From Eucommia ulmoides (Eukaryota > Streptophyta > Magnoliopsida > Garryales > Eucommiaceae), in contig CM028335.1 in NCBI GenBank assembly GCA_016647705.1, positions 24,654,905 through 24,718,904 on the forward strand: DNA of 64,000 nt, given 5' to 3'. The notes beneath the pieces are model-generated. The model saw only the letters and a list, made by a program, of their open reading frames with translations, did not search any database and was not told the origin of the DNA. Each line of letters begins with the position of its first letter. The stretch's first letter is position 1. Positions 46,469-56,789 of the stretch are shown piece after piece. Made by a program: the position numbers and the translations under genes.

Positions 46469-47448
46469 CGTTGCGTTTAGTACGTTAGATTAAAATAGAA
46501 TAAAATGACAATAAGATCAGAATTATTAAGATAATAAAATAAAATGATCATTATTATTCATATATTTGGGGTGAAAATAATTAAATGTGGTATCAGAATG
46601 ATCATTTTCATTCCAATATTTGATTAGTGTTGGAAATAAATTGAGAATGTAATGTATTAGTACAATAATAAGTGTATATATATATAGAGAGAGAGAGAGA
46701 GAAAGAAAGAGAAGAAGCAAAAGAGGGAGACGGTAGACAAGAGGTGGGTAGTGGTGTTACTAGCGGGGGTCAGGGTTGTAGTATTGGTGATGAGAGAGAG
46801 AGAGAGAGAGAGAATCTGGCACCGGCTATTGGAATCAGAATCTCGATAGATAGTGGAAGGAGGAGCGGGTAGGGAAGTGTACAAACAAAAAAAATTAAGG
46901 GATATATGTATTAGAAATTCAAATGATTGAATAGTAATTTAATTAAATTTTCTAAGTGTAAAATATTAATTTAAATTAATTTTTCAAAGGGCAAAAGAGT
47001 AATTTAATTAAATTTTATTTCCTTTTTCATATGTGGTTAGTGTTTGGTCACGATTTTTGTTGAATGAATGATTAAAATTTAATTCTATCTCATTAGAATT
47101 AATTAATTAATTAATTAAATTTACAAAGCGTAAAATATTAATCTAAATAAGTTTTTCAAAGGGTAAAATAGTAATTTAATTAAATTTTATTTCTTTTTTC
47201 TTTTTTTTCATATTTTGGTAGTGTTTGGTTGCGATTTTTGGTAAACGAAAGATTAAAATCTAATTACATGTCATTAGGATTAATTAATACCAAGTTTATC
47301 TTTGAATTGATTAATCCCATGTTTTGTGGATTAGGAAATCATTAGTAATGAGAATGAAATTTAATCACATGTATTAAACATAGGAATTGAATGAGCATTC
47401 GCATGACCATTTCAATCCCTTGGCCAATCCCATGTACCAAACATGCAG
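46469..47448. mobile_element. MITE-like element, about 980 bp, TAA-flanked
   Basis: Left end CGTTGCGTTTAGTAC and reverse-complemented right end CTGCATGTTTGGTAC share about 9 of 15 bases. TAA lies directly outside both ends (46466-46468 and 47449-47451). The style matches Harbinger-derived MITEs. Two GA tracts (46684-46703, 46791-46813) and an internal direct duplication (next entry) are present. No coding. Confidence 0.5.
46966..47288. repeat. Direct duplication of about 150 bp inside MITE-like element
   Basis: 46966-47105 and 47136-47288 share 'AGTAATTTAATTAAATTTTA', 'TAGTGTTTGGT.(A/G)CGATTTTTG' and 'CATTAG(A/G)ATTAATTAAT'; offset about 170. Confidence 0.75.
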
Positions 47449-47451
47449 TAA

Positions 47452-47780
47452 ATGGTATGATATTTATAGGCCATGGAGTCAGATTAGTCCCAAAAGATTA
47501 GGTGGTTTCAGTACAGAATAAAGGTTCAATCAATCGCATGATAAATAGAAAGGCATATGGCCTACCTAGTTGGATGGGCCTAAACCCGTGGACCATGTGG
47601 TTTGACCCATGGGCCCCCAAGAAATAAGGGAGAATGCTCCAAGCCCATTATAGGGTGGCTTGACAGGGAACCCATAGATCTTTCCGAGTAGCTTGGGCTA
47701 GTAGTTGGTTAATGGTGGCTCAATACCTGCAAGGAGGTTGGCACTAGGGTTCCTGACTGTCTAGACAGTAAGGTCAGTGT
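47452..47780. other. Spacer, no gene seen
   Basis: Less AT-rich sequence with 'GGGCCT' words, possibly an old LTR piece. No support for a gene. Confidence 0.4.
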
Positions 47781-47785
47781 GTGGT

Positions 47786-49269
47786 TGGTAGAGATTTATT
47801 TTACTACATCGCAAGTGTACTGGTCAAGTTTTAATAATAAAAAGTGAGTAGAGTATCATATCCACAGGAATTGGTTTAAATCGTCGCTAACTACCACGAT
47901 TATCATAACTCAACTTTATCTAGACGTCCAAATTTAATGTTTATAAAAATAAAACTAAAACAAATTTAAAATCAAAAGCAATATAAAATATGGACTTCCT
48001 ATGCACAATTATTCTAGAAGGGTTTTACATCACTTTGTTAAAGTATGCTAATCCACTTCAAGCTTGTTAATTAAATTTATACTCAATCATTAACCATGGG
48101 TCTCTATAGTAACCTCACTTCTTCTGTCGAGTATTGAGTAAGGTAGTTTGTATAAGTACTTGAATTAATATGTTTATTCAATTCAACTAATTATCTAATC
48201 ATTAAATCTTACCCATCAAATGGCTACCTAAACTATATAGCCTTTTGCGCTAATATACTCAGAGTTGTGTTTCCCCGGTCTTAATATGAAAAATTACCTC
48301 TGTCAAGTGCCTAATCTCACACATCTATGGCATCCAATTTATCTTTTGCATAAATTAGAGAATAAGCATAAAGAAACAGAAATGATTGAAACATAAAATT
48401 CAATTAACAAAATCTTAAAGTCTCAACGCATAATTCATATAAAGCTATTCAAATTCCCCTAGATATAAATTTAACTCAATATAATGGAATCCATGACTAA
48501 TCTTTTCAAGAAATTCATAAATGCAAACATCTTCAATATAATATCACAAATATAAAATTTAATAAAACGATTTCAAGTGAGAGAAAGAAAGAGAAAACTC
48601 TTCGTGGAAATGAGTTTCAAGGCTTCAAATGTTAAATAATCTTCAACTCCAAGCTCTCTCTATATGAATTTTTAGGCCTCCAATGGTGCTTTTTTCCCGA
48701 AATCTCCACACCAATGATATTTCTCTCCCAAAATCGCCAGTCTTTGGGTTTGAAGCATAAAGTGGCATAAATAAGGCTCAAAAGTAGGGTTTTTTGCGAT
48801 TTCGCGCTGTAGAGGTAGCTGGAGCGGACGTGGGCACGCTAGAGCATGCCCTTGGGCCGTGGATACTAGTGGGAGGGGGGGGGGCGCTGGTTCGCCCTTT
48901 AGGCTATGTCTCTGGTAATTTTAACACCTGTTCATATTTGTTTCATAATGTTCTCATCCAAATTTCGATTGAGGTGATTTAGGATGTTATGGAAAGCTAA
49001 AAAAGATATCTACAAGTTTCATGTTTTAAGTTTTTTAAGAATTTGATTGAATCGTGATCAAAATTGGGCTTGAAGTTGTTACACCTATACTGCTGACAAC
49101 CATTACAACCCAATTCACCTAATTTTTCCATATTTTCATATTTTCTTCCAATTATTTATGATTCTTATAAAACAACACTAAAATACATTAAACTAACAAA
49201 AATATTTGAAAAATCACAAATATTTGAATTCAAAAGTACTTGATTTGCTGGTAAATAATCTCCTCATCA
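47786..49269 (-). repeat. 3' LTR of minus-strand non-autonomous Athila-like element
   Basis: Reads TGATGAGGAGATTATTTACC at 49269 to CTCTACCA at 47786 on the minus strand. Matches 52217-54955 once a nested insertion is removed. Just inside on the element strand is AGTTTAGAGGTATT, a decayed form of the G-rich polypurine tract, preceded by 'GCTTGAGGACAAGCAAATG', a sequence style usual just before Athila/Gypsy 3' LTRs. Outer flank GTGGT (47781-47785) pairs with GTGGA at 54956-54960 as a target duplication with one mismatch. Confidence 0.85.
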
Positions 49270-50565
49270 AATACCTCTAAACTCAAACATTTGCTTGTCC
49301 TCAAGCAAAAGAAAAGAAAATTGAAGAAAACACAAATCAAGTAGTAAGCAATGAACGAGAAAATGTAAGTTTCATATCAATTCAACAACTCGTACAATTA
49401 TCTCTGAAGCCACCAAATGCTCCAAGCTGAAAGGAAATGCAACCATTGAGACTTTCTAAAATTTCAACGTCAAGCGTCAATATCATTCACTAAAGACTCT
49501 CGATGTATAGGTGTGTGCACAATCACTCTCACCCAACCAACCGAGCCTCAAATATATTTATATGCTAAGGAAATAATAAACACTCTCTAGATAGTGAATT
49601 TAAGAATAACCTTAAGCCCATTTTTCGTGTTACTTTCCACTAATTATGTATAGGTTCATATGTCATTGGAGATCAAAAGGATTTTAAGAGTTGTAATGTA
49701 TTTCTATGATAGAAGGTAGATGAGAATATCATTTTTAGGCTTAAATCACCCTAGGCATGTATCACAACTCATGGATCTTGCAAGATTTTTAAGAAAAACT
49801 TTCATCGACTCTCTCTTTCATCAAATGTATTCTTTCAATCGATCCCACAACGTATTATTCACAAAACAAACTAAATCACACACCCAAACTCAAAATCAAC
49901 ATTGTCCTCAATGTTGCAACGAAATAAAATGTGGTGGCCAACTCCTTACCCAATTATCTATTTTCAAAAAAATATTTCAATGAAACATAAATAACTCAAA
50001 AACAAAATGAAACATATTAACCTATTCCACCAATGACTTTCCAAACACAACCCATGCTGGTTCTTATATTTAATAATCCATGCAAACATGTCAATTAGTG
50101 ATAGGTTTAGGAAGTGGAAATGCATTTAGTAGGTTGGATGTACATATGAGGGTAATGAAAGAATTGGGCAATAAGGCTCAACGAAGGTAACAAAAGATAA
50201 ACAATTTTCAAGGGTTAGCTTCAAAGGCCCAAATGATGCAAAGAAATGTCTAAATCATCTCTCCAACAACACATAACCTAGTATTTCGTCTCAAGTTTCA
50301 CTCAAATGGGTTCTAGTGTTCATGATATGTCAAAACCTACCTAAAACACATAAATGTTCTCCAAGTACTCAAAAGACTGAGTGGTCATGGTTTTTGGTGC
50401 TCAAAACTAAAGAGTCAAGAGTGAATTTCAATCAACATGAGTCAAGCAAACAGAAATCTAAATGCAATACATTTAAAAAGACCTAAGTGATTATCAAGTG
50501 TCTATACTCATCATTGATATCAAGTCATTTCATCTGAACAAAACTCATAATTTATTTAAACAAAC

Positions 50566-50606
<41 letters not shown>

Positions 50607-52216
50607 AAGAGGAAAAACAAGCCAAAAGAACACAAGTTATATGAAGAAAAATCATACACACAAGTATTTTCTAAACCCAATAAACATAAGCCAACATGTG
50701 TCTCACCCCCAAACTCAAAGTCAAACAAATTAAGTATAAGGGAATAAGAACACGTACCGGGGAGGCGAAACAATCTCGCCTCCTAGTGTGGTCAATGGTG
50801 ATACTCCGGACAAGGTGACCGGTGTGGGGTTTTCTTCCATAGTTTGCATCCTAAGGCTCAATTATTTGAAAACTTGGGTTACCTCCCAAGAAGCAGTTGG
50901 TTTAATGTTCTCAGTTTGACAATGGAGAAGGGCGCATCAACGAGCGACTTTCACCTATAGTATGTGTCATACAACACAATAAATGGTTCTTGATTTTAAA
51001 TGCCCTCAAGCTTAGCGAGATGTAGAAATGATTGGCATGTATGCTCAACGTGACTTGGCTTCGGTATTTGTGCTTGGTGGGCATGAATAAACGGAGTTAG
51101 AAGTGGTGGAGGACAAGTGAGCGACATCGAATCCTCATAGAAGCATTCGTCTTTGATCGGTATTGGTATGACGACATAGATCTCAAAAAGTGGATAATCA
51201 CAAGTGTTGTATTGTGATTCTTCATCATCGATCAACTCTTGGGTCTTCTCTTCATTAGAATCATCATCATTGAACAAACCCAAGTTCCTCCTACTTGTGC
51301 GGATTCCTCATGATGGCTTTCAATGATCGGTGGTGTCAACATCAATTGGATTCCAAGATGTGAGAACTCAAAATCATCTTGTGATTTGTCATCAATGAAT
51401 AATTATTGAGTCTTGTCCTTTATTGAATCATCTTCATAAGACACCTCGAATGTCCTCCCACTTGTATTCGATTCCTCATGGTGGCTTTCATACATGAACA
51501 TGGCTTGTGTTTCTCTCATTGCCACCCCCTTTATCATGGCTTCAATGAAGTCGAATGGAGATTCGACTTGTAAATCATGAACGGTCTCCATCATCTCTCA
51601 CTTCTTCATACGGAGCCTTGTCTTCTCCGAAATTTGACTTGTCTCCTCTAATATTTGCTTTGTCTACTCCAAAAATTGGCAAGTTGGTCTTTAAGGTCTT
51701 CAAGGGTAGAAGAAGACTCCATTTGATGATGTGGTGTGTCAAACCATGGTGCCGATATATTAGAATTATCCTCCAAACCATGGAGGTTCATTGGATAATT
51801 TCAACTCCGGTAGTCAAAAGCGTCTATGTCTTTCAATAAATAATAGGTTTCGTCCACGGTTAGTTGGTAAAAAGAGGTGGTACCACTTCCACCTTCCACA
51901 CACATTCTTGTTGCGGCTTGTAGCCCGCCGAGGAAGTGTAATAGTTGACACTCATTTGGGAAACCATGATCAGGGAAAAAAAAAAAAAAAGCAACTCATT
52001 GTATTTTTCACAAGCACAATAGAACGGCTTGGAATCTCGTTGAGAAAATAACAAGAGAACTTGTTGATCAAACATCTTCAAGTACTTCACAAAACAAACA
52101 AGACTCAAAAACAAAACTTAGAAATGAAAATAAATGCTTAAATTAAAATCAAGTTATTTACTTACAATATTAACAACAATCTAAAATGCCAATCCTCCGA
52201 AACGACGCAAAAAACT
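49270..52216 (-). mobile_element. Internal region of non-autonomous Athila-like element, no pol
   Basis: 2.9 kb between the two LTRs. On the element strand there are several medium frames: 51575-51781, 51403-51594 ('ESPFDFIEAMIKGVAMRETQ', 'ESNTSGRTFEVSYEDDS'), 50996-51283 ('TQELIDDEESQYNTCDYPLF'), and 51860-52114. They look like pieces of one acidic protein broken by shifts. I see no protease, RT or integrase signature in either strand. A run of about 37 A lies at 50567-50604. Its size and lack of pol mark it as dependent on another element. Confidence 0.7.
52190..52216 (-). promoter_or_regulatory. Decayed Athila-type primer-binding site
   Basis: Minus-strand AGTTTTTTGCGTCGTTTCGG directly follows the LTR end. 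It lines up with AGTTTTTGGCACCGTTGCCG beside the Athila element at 55428, with changes mostly of C/G to T/A type, so both elements used the same tRNA primer class. Confidence 0.7.
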
Positions 52217-53154
52217 TGGTAGCGATTTATTTTGCTACACCACAAGTGTACGGGTTAAGTTTTAATAGTAAAAGGTAAGTAGAGTATCATATTCACAGGG
52301 ATTGGTTTAAATCGTCCATAATTACCACGATTATCGTAACCCAACTTTATCTAGGCGTCCAAAATTGATGTTTATAAAAAAAAAAAAAAAAAACTAAAAC
52401 AAATATAAAATCAAAAGAAAAATAAAATATGGATTTTGTATGCACAATTGTTCTAGGGGGGTTTGACATCACTTCGCTAAAGTATGCTAATCTACTTCAA
52501 ACTTGTTAATTAAATTCATACTCAATCATTAACTATGGGTCTCTATAGTAACCTCGCTCCTTCTGTCGAGTGGCGAGTAAGATAGTTTGTATAATTACTA
52601 GAATTGATATGTTTATTCAATTAAACTAATTATCCAATCATTAAGTATTTCCATCAAATGGCTACCCAAACTATATAGCCTTTTGCGCTAATATATTCAG
52701 AGGTGTGTTCCTCCATCTCAATGTGCAAAATTAGCTCTGTCGAGTGTCTAATCTCATACATCTATGATATCCAATTTATGTTCTGCGTAATTAGCGAATA
52801 AGCATAAAGAAACACAAATGATTGATACATGATATTCAATTAACAAAATCTTAAAGTCTTAACGCATAATTCATACAAAGCTATTCAAATCCCCCTAGAT
52901 ATAAATTTTAAATCAACATAATGGAATCCATGACTAGTATTTTCAAGAAATTCATAAATGTAAATATATTTAACACAATATCACAAATACAAAATTTAAT
53001 AAAAAAAATTAGGGTGAAAGAAAAGAAGAGAAAACTCTTTGTGGATATGAGCTTTAAGACTTCAAATCATCAATAATCTTCAACTCCAAACTCTCTCTAT
53101 ATGAATTTTTAGGCCTCCAATGGTGTTTTTCTTCCCAAAATCTCTACACCAATT

Positions 53155-53176
53155 GGGGGGGGGGGGGGGGGGGGGG
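53155..53176 (+). repeat. G22 homopolymer
   Basis: An uninterrupted run of 22 G inside the LTR. The partner LTR has a shorter, interrupted G tract at about 48867-48880. Confidence 0.95.
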
Positions 53177-53302
53177 CGTTGGAGCGTGTTTTAGATAGTG
53201 TCTCTAGCATTTTTTTACACCTGTTCGTACTGTGGCCATAAATTTCTCGTCCAATCTTCGATTGAGGTGATGAGGTGATTTAAGATGCTATGGAAAGCTA
53301 AG

Positions 53303-54684
53303 TGATAGGTGTAAAATACCTATCTAATTCTAAACCGAATTTGCCAGTTTTCGAGTACTTTATTTAAGTTTGAATATCGTTTTAGCTGTTTTTATTAGTC
53401 AGGAGTAGGGAAGTAAACAATTGGCAAACCGAGCGAAATGGTGCAAAAAGGGTAGCCAAAAAGATGAAAAGAGGAGGTTTCAAATAACAGAGCAATTCTG
53501 CCTAGGCGAAGTTTCCACCGCCAAGGCGGAATTCCGTCAGAAAGATAAGAATCCAAGAAGTTAGTCCTCCGCCTAAGCGAAGATTCTACCGCTTAGGTAG
53601 AATTCTAATCGCCTTAAGCACCGCCTAAGCGAAGTTTCTACTGCTTAGGCGAAAATCGCAGAACATGTCAAAATATCTGTTTAGATATTTTTGAACCCCT
53701 AAGCCTATAAATACCCCTTAGCCACGTCTGAAATTGGTTGTTGAAGAACCCTAACCCTAGTAAAGAGCTCTTAAGCTATATTTTGAAGATCAAGAAAGAG
53801 GTTCATCATTCGGATAAAGAAGGATAACTTGCGGATTAATCATTAGCGACAGTGAACCATTTCACTTCCAGATTTGATCGTTTCTCTCTTGTTTTATTCT
53901 TTGTAATCACTTTTTCATATCTAAGAATGTTGAATCCCTCTTATTTTGCATGGTATATGGCTAAGATCTTGTAGTAGTAGTTAAATGTTACTTAGGAGTA
54001 GTCGAAATCATGTAACCGTTTAGTTGAGTAAATTTATGTTACTTTAACGTGTTGTTTGTCGAAATTCGATTGTGTTTATCGTTATTCTTGATATTATGCT
54101 TGTATTGATAAATCGATAATATGGAGTTTGACACTCGGGAGAGGTAACTCCGGATTCATGTTAGGGTAAATACAACATGACGTTCTAATGACCCGGGAGG
54201 GCATTAGAACGTATACAACCCATGACGTTAGCTCAAAACTCACGCCACTTAGGGTCATTTAGGCATTGAAGGGGAATTCTTCGTTGACACGAAGTCGTGT
54301 AATCCCTCGTTTTACACTCAGAAGAGGTAGTGGAGGAGTTATTGATACAGAGGTTGTCGGATTAGATAAAAAACAGTTATAGTTAACTAAATGAAATCGA
54401 TTATGCATTATATGAAAGAGATTTATACCTAAGTAATTATTGTAATTAAAACTAACTTTATAGTTGTCATTTATCTTAGTATAGTAATTATAAAAAACAA
54501 AATTTGATTAGTCGAGATAATATGAAACTATTGAAATCGCAATACTCAACTGAATGACCTGCCCTTCCCAGTGGAACGATATCCGATCCTAAAAAGATCC
54601 ATTATATTAAAACCAGAACACGTATACTTGCGAGTAGTCCAACTACCGCGAGGAGGAAACATGTGTGAATCTGAGCGCGTAGCA
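53303..54684 (+). mobile_element. Solo LTR of the Athila family (1382 bp) with CTAAG target duplication
   Basis: Begins TGATAGGTGTAAAATACC and ends GAATCTGAGCGCGTAGCA, the same end that precedes the primer-binding site at 55427. CTAAG flanks it on both sides (53298-53302, 54685-54689); the partner LTR shows the empty site ('GGAAAGCTAAAAAAGATATC' near 48991). A TATA box CCTATAAATACC lies at 53703-53714, in plus orientation. It contains three CGCCTAAGCG hairpin units (53499-53655). A solo LTR results from recombination between the two LTRs of a full element. Confidence 0.92.
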
Positions 54685-54955
54685 CTAAGAAATATATCTA
54701 CAATTTTTATGTTGAGCTTTTCTATAATCGGATTGCATTGTGATAAAATCGAGCTTGAAGTTGTTGCACATACACTGCTGATGATCCATTACAACCCAAT
54801 TCACCTCATTTTTTCATATTTTCACATTTTCTCCGAATTATTTATGATTCGTACAAAACAACACTAAAATACATTAAACCAACAAAAATGATTGAAAACT
54901 CATAAGTATTTGAACTCAAAAGTACTTACTTTGTTGGTAAATAACCTCCTCATCA

Positions 54956-55399
54956 GTGGACAACGGTGTGATAGGTCTACTTGTTTGGCATCATAGTTAG
55001 CAAGTCGATCTTTCGAGTTTGACCAGGTCAGAGGTTGTGATCCCACACATGGTAGTGCAGAATTCTCTCTCAACAAAATTATACTTTTGATTCTCAAAAT
55101 TTTGAATCAATGTTAAAATGATTCTTGCAGTTTATAAACTCACACATCTAAATTTTAAAATTTGACATTTTCTTACTTTAATCCAATGACAAAAGGAATT
55201 AACAAATTTAAATAAAAAAGACCACGTGCTAATATAACCAGACAATTACTAAACTCTATTATTATATGGGACCATCTACAATACATGCATGGTTTCAAAT
55301 ATATCAATACATTCAAAACAAACACCCTTGGTTTGGCTGGGATTTAATCTCAACCATCCATTTTACTAAACCCAGAACCACTTTAAAAAATTTAATCTC
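54956..55399. other. Spacer between elements, no gene
   Basis: Unique AT-rich DNA. The right end meets a truncated Athila 5' LTR. Confidence 0.5.
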
Positions 55400-55451
55400 A
55401 AACATGTCTGAATCTGAGCGCGTAGCAAGTTTTTGGCACCGTTGCCGGGGA
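55400..55451 (+). promoter_or_regulatory. Remnant of Athila 5' LTR end plus primer-binding site
   Basis: 55400-55427 repeats the last bases of the solo LTR (…GAATCTGAGCGCGTAGCA) with one change. After AGTTT comes TGGCACCGTTGCCGGGGA (55434-55451), one base off the tRNA-Asp-type primer-binding site usual for Athila. Only about 28 bases of the LTR remain, so promoter elements are gone. Confidence 0.85.
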
Positions 55452-55583
55452 ATGGCAATGTCTTTTTCAATTAAGTTGATATTGTGATTAAGTAGTTGAA
55501 TGTTAATCACGATAATTCTTTTGCTTTTAAATTTTATTCAATTCATTTATTTATTTCATTTATCTATTGAATTTGAGCAGTGC

Positions 55584-56783
55584 ATGCGGCGCAGTAAACG
55601 TATTGCTAAGCAAAAAGAAGAAAAAGCTATAGCAATGGCCGGTGGACATGAGAATATTCTGCAACCACCAGAGCCGCAAGCACTCCAGCCTCCGGAGCAT
55701 GAGAGGCCACAACAAGTCCTTCGGGACTATTATCGGCCCTTTATGTTGGACAATTATTTAGGGATCCGGAGGCAGCCGATCCAAGCTAATAACTTCGAGT
55801 TGAAACCCGCCTTAATCAACATGGTTCAGCAAAACCAATATGGTGGGAATCTTCACGAAGATCCCAACGTACACTTGGCTACTTTTCTGGAAATCTATGA
55901 CACCGTCAAGATCAACGGAGTCGCTGAAGATGTGATAAGGCTGAGGTTATTTCCATTCTCCTCACAAGACCGAGCAAGGAGATGGTTTCAATCGATTCAG
56001 CCGGGGAGCATTAACACTTGGGAGGACCTTGCACAAAGGTTCCTCACTAAGTTTTTCCCACCCTCGAAGACGTCTCAACTTCGAGGCGAAATTGCGCAGT
56101 TTCGTCAGAGAGATTTCGAGCCATGATTTGAGGCGTGAGAGAGGTTTAAAGAATTATTGAGAAGGTGCCCCCAACACGGTTATCAAGATTGGTTTCAAAC
56201 CCAATTATTCTATAACGGGTTGGACGGCCAGACAAGAACGATAGTCGATGCGGCCTCCGGGGGATCATTGTTGTAAAAAACCCCAACCGAAGCAAATGCG
56301 TTATTGGAGGAGATGGTGGCTAATAACTATTAATGGCCGAATGAGAGGAACACGGGAAGACGAGTCACTTCTATTCAAGAATCTGACCATATTTCAACGT
56401 TATCGGCCCAAGTGTCCAAGCTCTCAGACCAATTAGTCGCCTTGTCTACAAAAGGTGCTTTGTCAAGTCAAGGGGAGGAGAAAGCGGCAAGTAGTTCTCA
56501 ATCCGGATTGGATAACGAGTTTGAGGAATGTCATTTTCTGAACAACCGTGCCTACACTTTTAGGCCGGCTACCAACATTCCAACTCACTACAATCCTGGA
56601 CTTCGTAACCATGAGAATTTATCATATGCAAATAATCAGAACGCTTTGCAGCCACCTCCGGGGTATGGAAATCAATCTTCGGGATATCCAATGCAAGCCA
56701 ATCGGCAAATGCAACAACTGCCAATGTACAATCCGAAGTCAAATTTGGATGAAGTTGTGGGTTCATTTATGAAAGAGACGTAG
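55584..56783 (+). pseudogene. Athila gag, several nonsense codons
   Basis: Capsid gene of the Athila lineage. The start at 55584 ('MRRSKRIAKQKEEK') is preferred to the upstream ATG at 55500, whose leader is hydrophobic low complexity. Gag domain: 'NNFELKPALINMVQQNQYGG', 'DVIRLRLFPFSSQDRARRWF', 'INTWEDLAQRFLTKFFPPSK', then in frame 'FKELLRRCPQHGYQDWFQTQ' and 'SKLSDQLVALSTKGALSSQG'. The whole region and pol share one frame. It is broken at TGA 56124, TGA 56136, TAA 56274, TAA 56331 and TAG 56781; at least four are explicable as single C-to-T or G-to-A changes of Trp or Gln codons. No frameshift seen. Confidence 0.9.
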
Positions 56784-56789
56784 ACTATA

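Larger units (their letters stand above)
52217..54955 (-). repeat. 5' LTR of non-autonomous Athila-like element, interrupted by solo LTR
   Basis: Same repeat as 47786-49269: shared blocks include 'GTAGAGTATCATAT(C/T)CACAG', 'CTATATAGCCTTTTGCGCTAAT' and the end 'GGTAAATAACCTCCTCATCA'. It is interrupted at 53303-54684 by another element and has lost about 157 bases relative to the other LTR at the G-run (53155). Removing the insert gives about 1352 bases against 1484. Confidence 0.85.

Noticed and set aside
48794..48982. 62-codon frame with glycine run
   Set aside because: Falls in an LTR and the glycine run comes from a G tract.
50567..50604. Poly-A as a LINE or retrogene tail
   Set aside because: No LINE coding sequence or target duplication beside it; it lies inside the non-autonomous Athila-like element.
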